NCBI RefSeq assembly: GCF_004770615.1
Contig: NZ_RQER01000006.1
Span: forward strand, 434,001 to 498,000
DNA length: 64,000 nucleotides
Direction: 5' to 3'
DNA from: Leptospira langatensis
GTDB lineage: Bacteria; Spirochaetota; Leptospiria; Leptospirales; Leptospiraceae
The notes below the pieces were generated by a model. That model was not told the origin of the DNA. It searched no databases and worked only from the letters and a program-made list of their open reading frames with translations. The stretch's first letter is position 1, and every line of letters starts with the position of its first letter. The translations under genes were made by a program, and so were the position numbers. This document shows positions 38,663 through 47,664 of this stretch, piece after piece.

Positions 38663-39955
38663 CTAAACCGTTTTAGGAGAATATCCTTTGATACTAAAGA
38701 ATCGTTTTTGAGAGAGCAAAAAACCTCCCAATACGCAGAAAGAGATCACAGCGATCTGCTGCATCAGTGTGGGAAGGTATTGCAAGGTCTGTAAAGGTAA
38801 GACCTTTAGCAATTTTTCCACATGAGTGAAATCGAATGGATACACATAGGTCAGCACTGCGATCGAAGCCAAACGGATCAGCTCGGAGATCATCCCGGAA
38901 GTCTTTAGCTCGAAGATGGCTCCTATATTCCAAAGAGTCCAGAGCACATAGAATCCCAAAACGAGCATCTCCAATAAGGGCAGCTCGCTTTTAAATTCAA
39001 TATAGACCATTGCGGCTCCCAATCCAAAGAAGAATTGAATAATGCTATAAAGAGTGAGAGTGTACGGGATCTCCGTATTGAACTTTTTGTAATTCACTCT
39101 ATCTATCTCCGGAGGGACCACAGACTCGCCAAGATCCGCAGGCTTCCAACCAGGAGGCATGATCCAGACTTTCAACTTATCCTTCCAATTTTTGGTCTTC
39201 CAAGAAAGGAGAAGAAGTTCTTCGAAATAATGGAACTGTGTCCAGATAGGACTCCAGGTCTGCATCGGCTTTACAACTCCAAAGATAGGCTCTTCCTCTT
39301 CTTCTTTAAAGGAACCGAACATTCTATCCCAGATCGCAAATGTTCCCGCATAATTCTTATCGATATATTTCGGATCCCTTCCGTGATGCACTCTGTGTTG
39401 AGAAGGAGTGTTAAAGACCCATTCGAAAATACTAAGCTTAGGGATCGCACGGGTATGAAGCCAGAATTGATACGCAAAATTGATCTGGATACAAAGAGCA
39501 AACATGACAGGAGGGAATCCCATCACCGCAAGCGGGAGGTAAAAAGGAAGAGAGAAGGTATTCTGCAGTACTCCCTGACGCAGAGCTACGGTAAAATTAT
39601 AATCTTCGCTCTGGTGGTGAGCCACATGAGATGCCCAGAAGATATTGATCTCGTGTCCGAACCTATGATACCAATAATAAAAGAAATCCGCCAACACATA
39701 ACAGAGCACCCAGGCGACCCAAGAGCCGTTTGAAAAATTAAAAATCCCAAACTTTGCATACACCCAAGCGTAGACGCTTAGTAAACCAAGAGTAATGAAT
39801 ACGGTGAACACTTGCATGAAGATCCCAGCGGACAGATTGTTCACGGAATCCTTGAATCTATAAAAAGGCTTGGATCCGATCAAGGACCACAACACTTCTA
39901 CTGCGATTAACACGAAGAAAACGGGAGTGATTAACTCTATTATATTCTTTTCCAT
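38663..39955 (-). CDS. Sterol desaturase / fatty acid hydroxylase-family membrane protein
   Basis: 430 residues, polytopic. The di-iron histidine boxes of the superfamily are visible: WYHRFGHE (HxxxH), ASHVAHHQSE (HxxHH) and HRVHHGRD (HxxHH). A C-terminal membrane part with several extra helices follows. Enzymes of this superfamily hydroxylate or desaturate lipids with O2 in the inner membrane; the substrate here is unknown (ether lipid, fatty acid or hopanoid are options). The gene appears monocistronic, with its own terminator. Confidence 0.87.
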   Translation of the reverse strand: MEKNIIELITPVFFVLIAVEVLWSLIGSKPFYRFKDSVNNLSAGIFMQVFTVFITLGLLSVYAWVYAKFGIFNFSNGSWVAWVLCYVLADFFYYWYHRFGHEINIFWASHVAHHQSEDYNFTVALRQGVLQNTFSLPFYLPLAVMGFPPVMFALCIQINFAYQFWLHTRAIPKLSIFEWVFNTPSQHRVHHGRDPKYIDKNYAGTFAIWDRMFGSFKEEEEEPIFGVVKPMQTWSPIWTQFHYFEELLLLSWKTKNWKDKLKVWIMPPGWKPADLGESVVPPEIDRVNYKKFNTEIPYTLTLYSIIQFFFGLGAAMVYIEFKSELPLLEMLVLGFYVLWTLWNIGAIFELKTSGMISELIRLASIAVLTYVYPFDFTHVEKLLKVLPLQTLQYLPTLMQQIAVISFCVLGGFLLSQKRFFSIKGYSPKTV

Positions 39956-40045
39956 CTCTAAACCGTCTTCGAATCTCTCTATAGCGATCGATCGGTCAAG
40001 AAAAAGAATGGAGGCAGATGAATTTCTGCCTCACCCAAAGGGCTA

Positions 40046-40067
40046 TTGAAAATAACGAACGTTATTT
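40046..40067. terminator. Possible hairpin downstream of the FadL-like gene
   Basis: AAATAA/TTATTT around CGAACG (40050-40067) forms a small dyad 24 bases beyond the FadL-like stop. The stem is A+T-rich and the loop would use part of the palindrome, so it is a weak call. Confidence 0.3.
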
Positions 40068-40090
40068 AATTAAGCCTAAATCGGAAAGGT

Positions 40091-41641
40091 TTAGAAGAAT
40101 AAACTCACTGAAAAGTTGAAGGACCAAATATATCCGCCATAGCTGTAGCTTGGATTTCTTTCCGTAGGATTGTACTTGGTTACCCCCACACTGGACAATT
40201 GTTGGTTCATGATCGCAAAGTCAAAGATGACAGGATTCTTCAATCGATCCTTTAAGAATGCATAGTTTCTACCGCTGAATAGATAAGAGAAACCTACGCT
40301 ATAGATGATGCGATCGTTATCCATCCAGTTATTCGCTCCATGATATACAGGAACCGGACTAGGCCTCTTGCCGATACCTGCTCTGAATTTCATAGAAGGA
40401 CGAAACGCATACTCCGCTCCCAAACGATAGTTAGTAGTATCATGGAAGTTCAGAGGCTCTGAATATTTTTCTTTAATGCGAGATAACTGGTAAAGACTCC
40501 ACTGCTCTCTATTGATATCGAAGTTGATCAGGATCTTTTGGAAGGGTCTGAATCCGATCCCATAAGAATACACTCTCGGGTTGTACTGATCCAAAAGAGC
40601 CAGATCGAAATCCAACTGAATTCCCAAAAGAGTGGTTTGCGCTCTGGCAGGGATTGGGTCCGCAGATAAGTATGTCTCTCTCTTGTACGAAACCCCCATA
40701 TTCCATTTACCATATGTGAACTGAAGACCATAAGTAGGATTTACCATAGGTTTCAAAGTCAAGACCACTTGAGAGTTCGCTTGCACAGGATCCGGAGAGA
40801 TAGGAACATCTTTTAAGAGGATTGCACCGGAACCTCCAGCTAACGCAGTCATACCGATACCGGCAAAAAGACGATCCTTCCAAAGTTCGACTCCCACTCC
40901 GGCCATAATGGTAGGACGTTCGTCACTCTTTCCCGACTGTAAATATCTAGGAACAGTCGGGTTCTGATCGTTCACCACCATCAAATTTCCAGTAGCAGGA
41001 AGAATCGCATTCAAACCGAAACGGATCGTTCTGCCAATATCAAAGATCTCGTTCAAGTTCATTGTAAAACCCAAACCGACAAAGCTATCGTCCGGGTTCT
41101 TGGTATTTTCGTTCCTAGGAGCGTTATTCTTCAGAGTAGGGTTTGCATAGGTTCCTAAAAAAGTAACCTCATGCGCGGGACGAGCGGGGCGAGGAAGCGG
41201 TTTGTAAGCGAACATCCCATCTTTGAGATTGAACCAAGCTCTTTTATACCAAGGCCCGGTTGTTCCTGGAGTATCCTGAGCATCGCTTGCAAGAATGGGA
41301 CCTCCATCCTGAGGAATCGGGTTTCCCTTGTCGTCCTTAGGAGCATCCGGCCCGTTAGCCGCTGCTTCTTTTTCCTTATCTTTCAGATCTAAGTATGCAT
41401 TGTATAGATCTGCTTCGTTTAATCTTCCTAATCCTGCAACGTTATAGAACACAGCAGAGGAATTGTTAACTGTAGCAGTTTGTGCGCCAGCCATCCCGGC
41501 CCCTGTGGGATGGGCGCCATATATATCCCCATAGCTTCCGGCAGTAAGTTCGGAAAAACTCACTCCCAGTATTCCCAATAGAAACGCGAAGGTCAGTCTC
41601 GCATGGGAGATAATTTTTTTACTTAATAGAATGTTTCGCAT
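40091..41641 (-). CDS. FadL/OmpP1-family outer-membrane protein
   Basis: 516 residues. Signal peptide, then the family N terminus SYGDIYGAHPTGAGMAGAQTATVNNSSAVFYNVAGL, given here in parts as GAHPTGAGMAGAQTA and SSAVFYNVAGL. A beta-barrel follows with alternating hydrophobic residues and a terminal Phe-Phe typical of outer-membrane proteins. FadL-type proteins pass long-chain fatty acids or other hydrophobic molecules through a lateral gate. A distinctive insert after the hatch (about 60-140, rich in Pro, Asp and Lys) is longer than I expect for FadL. ATG 41641 follows AGGAAAGGG. Confidence 0.9.
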   Translation of the reverse strand: MRNILLSKKIISHARLTFAFLLGILGVSFSELTAGSYGDIYGAHPTGAGMAGAQTATVNNSSAVFYNVAGLGRLNEADLYNAYLDLKDKEKEAAANGPDAPKDDKGNPIPQDGGPILASDAQDTPGTTGPWYKRAWFNLKDGMFAYKPLPRPARPAHEVTFLGTYANPTLKNNAPRNENTKNPDDSFVGLGFTMNLNEIFDIGRTIRFGLNAILPATGNLMVVNDQNPTVPRYLQSGKSDERPTIMAGVGVELWKDRLFAGIGMTALAGGSGAILLKDVPISPDPVQANSQVVLTLKPMVNPTYGLQFTYGKWNMGVSYKRETYLSADPIPARAQTTLLGIQLDFDLALLDQYNPRVYSYGIGFRPFQKILINFDINREQWSLYQLSRIKEKYSEPLNFHDTTNYRLGAEYAFRPSMKFRAGIGKRPSPVPVYHGANNWMDNDRIIYSVGFSYLFSGRNYAFLKDRLKNPVIFDFAIMNQQLSSVGVTKYNPTERNPSYSYGGYIWSFNFSVSLFF

Positions 41642-41917
41642 TGTCCCTTTCCTGATTGAACCAAGTCTTAGTTTAATTCTTAACAGTTAGAAATGGCTGA
41701 TCTCTTTATTACACATCAGTTATTTTTTAAAAATTTTCCGTATCTTAGCCCAAAGGCCAAAATTGTCGAGTAAAAACGGAAAAAGAACCATTAGGTGATA
41801 TTTAGCGAAATTTAATGAAATAAGTAGAATTTAATTAATAATATAGGTTTTTTGTAAAAGAATGAACGCTACATATATTTTTGCATCTATTCTTAAAATT
41901 GAAAAGAAACAGGGAAT
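41642..41917. other. A+T-rich intergenic region
   Basis: About 275 bases between the FadL-like start and the ClC stop, notably A+T-rich from 41690 to 41890. It presumably contains the FadL-like promoter; I see no gene, RNA fold or clear boxes. Confidence 0.4.
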
Positions 41918-43843
41918 TTAAGGAGAAATCGGGCGGGAAGATCTAGTTCTCTCGAAGTAGATCGAGATAATGTCTGCATATCGGAGATATCCCAGATACT
42001 TCCCCTCTTCCTCGACAGCAATCTTATCCATTCCATTGTCCAAAAGGGTTTTGAAGGCAGCTGCAAGACTAGTAGAAACGGAGATCGGACGAATGGAAGT
42101 ATCTGCCGCATCTCCCACGAGGACCAAGTTTTTGGTCAGGGCTCTGCCCTCGGAATAAAGCCGGATATTTCTAAGAGAGAGCATCCCGAAGTATTTTCCC
42201 TCTGGGTCTAGAACGACATAGTCGCTGGCATTGATCTTGATCGAATCTTCTTCCAAATGAGAAAGCAAAGAAGAAGAGCGGATCACCGCAATGTTTCGGA
42301 GCTTATCCGAAATATCCGAGATCCGGATCTCTTCTAAAAGATCCCGGTTCATATCCCAGTAATGAGCAGGGGATTGGAAGCGTGTTCCTTTTTGGCTCTT
42401 GTATAGATTCAACTTGTGAGAAAGAACAAAAGAGGTGATCGAAACGATCATCAATGGAGGAAGAAGATAATAGCTACCGATAATCTCACAGATCATCACC
42501 ATTCCCGCAATCGGAGCGCTTGCGATTCCAGCGTAAAAAGCTCCCATTCCCACCAACACAAAGGAAGCGATAGAGACCTTGTATCCTAGGATCAATTTTG
42601 CCAGGGTTCCTACTGCGCCTCCTAGCATTCCCCCAATAAAGAGAGAAGGACCGAACATTCCCGCGGAGCCTCCTGTTCCGATCGTAAAGGAAGTGGTTAC
42701 AATTTTCAAAAAAGCGAAAAGAAGAAAGCAGAGAACGATCAATATGTCCAGATCTACGCGCAAGCTATTTGCAAAAAATTGAATATGATCCGAGCCCGAA
42801 TTACTTGCAACTCCTACACTTTGAAAGAAGGACCCGATCTTACTTTCGAAGTGATAGGTCCCTTCTAATATATCTTGTAAGAAGCCGGCACCTGTTCCCA
42901 TGACTTCCGGTAAGAAATATCCGATGATCCCCACTGGAATTCCTCCGATGGCAGGTTTGATCCAGATCGGAAGGTGCCAAGTCTTGGACCAATTCTGGAT
43001 GAATTGAAAGCTTCGGATAAGGAAGGCTCCACTCAGATAACAAACAATCCCTAGCATCAGATAGAATATGAGTTCCTTGTATGCTTCGAACCCGATCTCC
43101 GGGACCTTGTAAACCGCTCCGAACCCGTTCAGTGAAGAATAAACCAAGTATGCAGTCACGGAAGATATAATGCAAGGAACCAAGGAATCGCTTTCTATAT
43201 CTTCTCTATACACCATTTCCACAGAGGTCAAAGCGCCTCCTAACGGTGCATGGAAGATCGCTCCCAGGCCTCCTGCGGTCCCGGCAAGCAACAGGGTCCT
43301 TCTGGCTCTCGCTCCCGCCTTGGTAAGATTTGCAACCAAGGAACCGAAGCCCGCGCCAATGAGAGAGATAGGCCCTTCTTTTCCTCCGCTTCCTCCCGAA
43401 GAAAGCGTAAAGATGGTCGCTATGGATTTGATCACTGGGACCTTAGGGTCCACTTTTCCTTCCTTATTATGAAAGGAATCGATGAGTGAATCCGTTCCTG
43501 TTCCCGAAGAATCGGGAGAGAATTTCCAGACAATCCATCCGGTGATCAATCCACCAATGATAGGTAAGAATAAAAGCGCCCATCTTCCGAGAAGAATAGA
43601 CGATATAGGATTTAGAGAAACGTAATATTCCCCTCCGGAATGAGTTTCTTGTAAGCCCGCGATCGATGCCAAAGAAATATATTCGGCCCAAGCAAGCGCT
43701 CTGGAGAATAAAAAGGCACCAAGGCCGGATACGATCCCCGTGATCACACAGTAAAGAAACAAGGACCTTCGGCCCTTGATCCTTATATAAGAAGAAATAG
43801 AATTTTCTTCGGGTGCTAGTCTAGAAAAGAATCCTTTAAGCAT
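41918..43843 (-). CDS. ClC-family chloride channel/transporter with CBS pair
   Basis: 641 residues. About eleven membrane helices carry the ClC motifs GGKEGP (gating Glu retained, as in H+/Cl- exchangers) and GSAGMFGPSL (the GxFxP motif). The first selectivity loop reads SSGTGTD rather than GSGIP, so anion selectivity could differ from chloride. Two CBS domains follow (about residues 510-635) and may bind adenosine nucleotides. The gene starts 12 bases beyond the stop of the 43855 gene, so it is likely the last member of an operon with it and the CPBP protease. Confidence 0.9.
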   Translation of the reverse strand: MLKGFFSRLAPEENSISSYIRIKGRRSLFLYCVITGIVSGLGAFLFSRALAWAEYISLASIAGLQETHSGGEYYVSLNPISSILLGRWALLFLPIIGGLITGWIVWKFSPDSSGTGTDSLIDSFHNKEGKVDPKVPVIKSIATIFTLSSGGSGGKEGPISLIGAGFGSLVANLTKAGARARRTLLLAGTAGGLGAIFHAPLGGALTSVEMVYREDIESDSLVPCIISSVTAYLVYSSLNGFGAVYKVPEIGFEAYKELIFYLMLGIVCYLSGAFLIRSFQFIQNWSKTWHLPIWIKPAIGGIPVGIIGYFLPEVMGTGAGFLQDILEGTYHFESKIGSFFQSVGVASNSGSDHIQFFANSLRVDLDILIVLCFLLFAFLKIVTTSFTIGTGGSAGMFGPSLFIGGMLGGAVGTLAKLILGYKVSIASFVLVGMGAFYAGIASAPIAGMVMICEIIGSYYLLPPLMIVSITSFVLSHKLNLYKSQKGTRFQSPAHYWDMNRDLLEEIRISDISDKLRNIAVIRSSSLLSHLEEDSIKINASDYVVLDPEGKYFGMLSLRNIRLYSEGRALTKNLVLVGDAADTSIRPISVSTSLAAAFKTLLDNGMDKIAVEEEGKYLGYLRYADIISIYFERTRSSRPISP

Positions 43844-43854
43844 AAGATCTATTC

Positions 43855-44649
43855 TTAGAAAGACTTAGTCGCCGAAATCTCCATGATCCGATTATGTGTA
43901 TAGGTATCTTGGATACCGCCGATCAATCTATAGATCCTAGGAATGATCAATAGTCCCAAAAAGACCGGAGCTCCCGGAGAATCCAAAACGTTTCCGGAAT
44001 GAGCTGGTTTATGCATATAGTTATCTAGGGCGCTGTTCTTTTCCATTGTGGTCGTAGCATAGTAATAGCCAAGCCCTGCGAGCAAAAGATCCAACATGAT
44101 GTATCCGAACATTCCTTTTAAACGATCAGAACCACCATAGACAGGAGATCGATTCGCATTATAGTAAACGGAAGCAGCCGGTTGGATCAAAGCAAGAGCC
44201 CCGCTGTACAAATAGCTTTTATTATAAGGCTCTAATTTCCCGTCCGCATAATCTTCTAGATTCCTGGAACCTGTCCCGAAGCCTCCGGTAATTTCCTTCT
44301 TGGTCAATTCTTCCATGAGAAAATTACGAAATACTCTTTCGGCGCCCTTTTTAGGAGCCTCCACTCGAACGATACTCATCTTCTCTCGTTTTGCGAGACC
44401 CAGGACATACACATCGAGTACGAGAGGAGAATACCATTTAGTTACGTATCTATAAGTGAATCCTTTCGTATTCTTGTCGGAAATCACCCGATCAAAAGTA
44501 AGTCGATTCAAGGCAGAAATGATCCTGGTATCGTTCTCTCCGGGATCCCCCTCTAGTTCGAAAACTTCTCCTGCAAACAGAGAGGAGGAAAAGAAAAGAA
44601 CGGAGGCGAAGATCGCGGAAAATTTTATACATCTATAATTCACTTTCAT
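43855..44649 (-). CDS. Hypothetical exported membrane protein
   Basis: 264 residues. An N-terminal signal peptide (LFFSSSLFAG cleavage region) leads into a soluble part of about 120 residues, then two or three hydrophobic stretches near 150-170, 180-200 and 220-240. No family is recognised. Its ATG shares one base with the stop of the CPBP protease gene upstream (TAATG), so they are translationally coupled; ClC follows 12 bases later. A role related to the protease or channel is possible but unsupported. Confidence 0.7.
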   Translation of the reverse strand: MKVNYRCIKFSAIFASVLFFSSSLFAGEVFELEGDPGENDTRIISALNRLTFDRVISDKNTKGFTYRYVTKWYSPLVLDVYVLGLAKREKMSIVRVEAPKKGAERVFRNFLMEELTKKEITGGFGTGSRNLEDYADGKLEPYNKSYLYSGALALIQPAASVYYNANRSPVYGGSDRLKGMFGYIMLDLLLAGLGYYYATTTMEKNSALDNYMHKPAHSGNVLDSPGAPVFLGLLIIPRIYRLIGGIQDTYTHNRIMEISATKSF

Positions 44650-45512
44650 TAAGACACCCGATTTCCCAAGAAGAATGCTGCTAATAGCATAGAACTATTG
44701 TACGTAATATGAGCCGTGATCGGAACCCATATATTAGAAGTTTTTAAATAAGAAAGACCGAAAGAAAGACCCACGAATACAAGCAGGAAAGGTCCTATGA
44801 TGGATCCTCCCGCGCTATAATGTACGATCCCGAAGACTACAGAAGTCAGGAACAATCCTATATTCGGCATATTCTTTTCCATAAAATGTTTAAGTAAGAA
44901 TCCTCTAAAGAAAGTCTCTTCCAGGATTCCCGCACCGAAACTGATGGCAAGCATGGCCCAAGTCAAAAGTCTCCAATTTCCTTGCAGGTTCTGGGAAAGG
45001 ATCAGTTCGAGATGATTCGATTGAGGTTTTCCTACGAAAAAAAAGATAAGTCCGCTAAACACATTCACAAAACAGAATGTGGCAAAGCCGGTCACTAATC
45101 CGGCAAGAAGTCCCCGAGCTCCCAAACTATCGCTGAAGTCGGCCACTTCTACATTTGCAATTTTTCGAATGAATAGATAAGCCGGGACCAGGAAGCAAAG
45201 TCCCCAGATGACCCTGTCTATGGAAAGAAACCAAGGCCTTTTGGTGATCACAAATTCGGTATAATCTCTCAGAGCTCTCTCCACAGAAGCGGGCTCTCCC
45301 CAGGCGATCGTCTGAGGAACAGTCTCCGAGACCTCTTTGGTCCTATAGAAACTCTGCTTTGGGGTCTTGAAGGAGAGAGCGGTCTCGATCTGTATCTTGG
45401 TGATCTCTTGGTACAGAAGCATTCCCAAGAAGAGTACAAAAACTTGGATCAGTCCAAGGACGAATATGTCTTTGCCTTTATTCGGCTTTTGGTCTTCGAT
45501 TTCCAAATCCAT
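44649..45512 (-). CDS. CPBP/CAAX-family intramembrane metalloprotease
   Basis: 287 residues from ATG 45512, chosen because a GGAGGG Shine-Dalgarno lies nine bases upstream, where the farther ATG at 45533 would place it inside the gene. Several membrane helices carry the family signature: EETFFRG (EExxxR) and FGIVHYS (FxxxH); a further conserved His lies near the end in VPITAHITY. Such proteases cleave prenylated or other membrane peptides, or act in bacteriocin immunity. First gene of a probable operon with the 43855 and ClC genes. Confidence 0.88.
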   Translation of the reverse strand: MDLEIEDQKPNKGKDIFVLGLIQVFVLFLGMLLYQEITKIQIETALSFKTPKQSFYRTKEVSETVPQTIAWGEPASVERALRDYTEFVITKRPWFLSIDRVIWGLCFLVPAYLFIRKIANVEVADFSDSLGARGLLAGLVTGFATFCFVNVFSGLIFFFVGKPQSNHLELILSQNLQGNWRLLTWAMLAISFGAGILEETFFRGFLLKHFMEKNMPNIGLFLTSVVFGIVHYSAGGSIIGPFLLVFVGLSFGLSYLKTSNIWVPITAHITYNSSMLLAAFFLGNRVS

Positions 45513-45590
45513 TCCGGGGGCCCCTCCAATCATTTACCGGGGAATTTTTGCGTCATTGTTTTTTTAATTTCTGCCGAATAGAAGGATGAT

Positions 45591-46520
45591 ATGCCTTCTT
45601 CTGAAAGACATTCCTTTCGATTCGCGAAAGCCTCTCTTGTTTTCATTCTCTCATTCATTCTAGATGCGGAACTGCATGCGGTCTACGATCTAGTTCCTCT
45701 TCACAGCTTGGAATATTCAGACTCGAAGATCGTTCGGGTCCGAGAAGAAGTAAAATACAACCTGCAAGTATCCGTTTCCAATTTGGAGCAGAAGAATCTA
45801 ATGCCTCTTAGGTTCCTGAGCTACAAGGTCGGAAAACAGGACACATTCTTTAAGATCATGGCCAGGACCGGAATGGATCTGGACACTCTCTCTTCCGTGA
45901 ATCAGTTGGCTTCTCCCCAAGATATTTATCCCGGGATGGAATTATTGATCCCGAATATGCGCGGAGTATACGATTCCGAGGAAACCTCGTCGGACGATTC
46001 GAGTAGAAGAAAGGTCGCATCTCGCTTTCGCATTTCCCCCAAGTTCCTATACTATGATGACCAGAGAAAGTCTTGGTTCGTTCCAGGAAGAGGTCTTCCT
46101 AAGGAAGAGAAAAACTTTTTTTACGGTTTGGTTTTTTCGGATCCTTTAGCGGAAGAAGGTCGCATCAGTTCTAAGTACGGAAAAAGAAAGGACCCGTTTA
46201 CTAAGAAGGACACCTTTCATGGCGGCATAGATCTCGCAGCAGAAGAAGGAACCCCAGTCTATGCTTCCGCAGATGGGATCGTTTCCTTTTCCGGAACCAA
46301 GGGTGGGTATGGGAGTTTGATCGTATTAAAGCATTCTCTGGGATATGAGACTAAGTACGGTCACCTAAGCAAATTAATGGTGGATCCGGGAACCAAGGTA
46401 AAGAAGGGACAGCTCATTGGAAAAGTTGGAATGACTGGAAGAGCTACCGGTTTTCATTTACATTTTGAAGTATTGCGAAATAGTTTGAGACAAAGACCCG
46501 TCTTTCACGGTCATGTCTGA
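45591..46520 (+). CDS. LysM-M23 peptidoglycan endopeptidase
   Basis: 309 residues. Signal peptide, a LysM domain (about 80-128: YKVGKQDTFFKIMARTG, then DIYPGMELLIP) and a C-terminal M23 peptidase (about 200-305) with zinc ligands HGGIDLA and HLHFE and the intervening YGHLS. All catalytic residues are present, so an active cell-wall endopeptidase in the periplasm is likely. Strong ribosome site AGAAGGA before ATG 45591. Its stop shares one base with the next gene's start (TGATG). Confidence 0.92.
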   Translation: MPSSERHSFRFAKASLVFILSFILDAELHAVYDLVPLHSLEYSDSKIVRVREEVKYNLQVSVSNLEQKNLMPLRFLSYKVGKQDTFFKIMARTGMDLDTLSSVNQLASPQDIYPGMELLIPNMRGVYDSEETSSDDSSRRKVASRFRISPKFLYYDDQRKSWFVPGRGLPKEEKNFFYGLVFSDPLAEEGRISSKYGKRKDPFTKKDTFHGGIDLAAEEGTPVYASADGIVSFSGTKGGYGSLIVLKHSLGYETKYGHLSKLMVDPGTKVKKGQLIGKVGMTGRATGFHLHFEVLRNSLRQRPVFHGHV

Positions 46521-47620
46521 TGCTACGATTTCTTTATTCCCGCCATATATTGAGAGGAATTCTTTCTTTTCTATTTGTCGTATTTGTACTCGGCATTCTA
46601 GTACTAATCGGTTGGAATAAGACAAACCCGATTCCGTATTCTGTAAATTCCTCTATTCCTCAAGGCGAAAGAGATCTATTACTTTTTTCTAAACCAGTCA
46701 ATGTGGACTCTCCCATCAAAGAGCCTTTCGGATTGGCTGTGGATACGAAAGGTTCCATTTATACGGGATCTTCCGATGGGAATATCTATCGGATCAAGAC
46801 AGACGGAGACCCGGAGGTATTTGCTAAAACCTCTGGTCGTCCCTTGGGACTTGCATTTGACGGAAAGGGAAATTTAGTAGCCTGTGTTTCCGGACTCGGA
46901 CTCGCATTCTATGATGCTGCCGGAAAGGAAAATGTTTTAGTACGAGAGGACTCACAAGGAACTCCATTACAAAATCTGTATGGTCTTGCCATAGCTGCCG
47001 ATGGAACCGTTTATTTCACCGAAGTAAGTCGAAAGTTTTCGTATGAGGATTCCTATCTAGAAGAATTGGAGTCCCAAGCAAACGGAAGGATCTTATCGTA
47101 TCATCCTCGCACCCAAGAAGTAGAGGTCATCTCGGATGGAGCGAATCACCCTACTGGGATCGGACTTTCCGCTTCTGGCACATTCTTGATCTACGCCGAA
47201 AAATACAGACATAGGATCTCTCGTCTTTGGTTAAAAGGAAAGGACGCAGGTAAGGATCAATTTTTGATCACGAACTTGCCGGGGAGTCCAGCCCTGATCA
47301 GCCTGGATGAAGAAAACCATTTTTGGATCGCTCTTTCTTCTCCCAGACATTTGGGAATGGATAAGATCCAAGATTATCCTTTGATCAAAAAAATGATCGC
47401 AGCATTGCCCTCAGTACTTCGCCCGCAAGAAGGAGAACTTGCATACGCATTATCCTTGAGCGAAGAAGGGGACGTACTTCTAGCGCTTGCAAATTATTCT
47501 ACCGATGCTTTAGGATCCGTGACTTCTGTGCTGCAGTACGGGGGAGGATTGATCTTGGCGGGAAATTCTTCCGAAAAGGTCTGGAAGTGGAAATTCCAGA
47601 CCCTGGAAATATTCTTCTGA
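46520..47620 (+). CDS. SMP-30/strictosidine synthase-like beta-propeller protein
   Basis: 366 residues. An N-terminal membrane anchor (about 13-33) precedes a six-bladed propeller with family segments PFGLAVDTKGSIYTG, GRPLGLAFD, LYGLAIAADGTVYFTEVS and HPTGIGLS. The TEVS motif recalls the APMAP/strictosidine synthase-like branch; arylesterase or lactonase activity is typical but not certain. The gene overlaps the M23 peptidase by one base and is co-translated with it. An extracytoplasmic location is expected because only the N-terminal anchor is hydrophobic. Confidence 0.82.
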   Translation: MLRFLYSRHILRGILSFLFVVFVLGILVLIGWNKTNPIPYSVNSSIPQGERDLLLFSKPVNVDSPIKEPFGLAVDTKGSIYTGSSDGNIYRIKTDGDPEVFAKTSGRPLGLAFDGKGNLVACVSGLGLAFYDAAGKENVLVREDSQGTPLQNLYGLAIAADGTVYFTEVSRKFSYEDSYLEELESQANGRILSYHPRTQEVEVISDGANHPTGIGLSASGTFLIYAEKYRHRISRLWLKGKDAGKDQFLITNLPGSPALISLDEENHFWIALSSPRHLGMDKIQDYPLIKKMIAALPSVLRPQEGELAYALSLSEEGDVLLALANYSTDALGSVTSVLQYGGGLILAGNSSEKVWKWKFQTLEIFF

Positions 47621-47648
47621 AGAAGCGCTTCGAATAAAGCGCCTCTTC
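47619..47648. terminator. Bidirectional hairpin between convergent genes
   Basis: GAAGAAGCGCTT (47619-47630) pairs with AAAGCGCCTCTTC-type sequence (47636-47648) around CGAAT. It separates the propeller gene (+) from cysI (-). Neither side has a strong U-run, so termination is plausible but not certain. Confidence 0.4.
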
Positions 47649-47664
47649 ATTATAGAATTCTAAA

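Noticed and set aside
39035..39733. 232-codon open frame on the plus strand
   Set aside because: Antisense to the desaturase-family gene, whose His boxes are intact; composition is that of a shadow frame.
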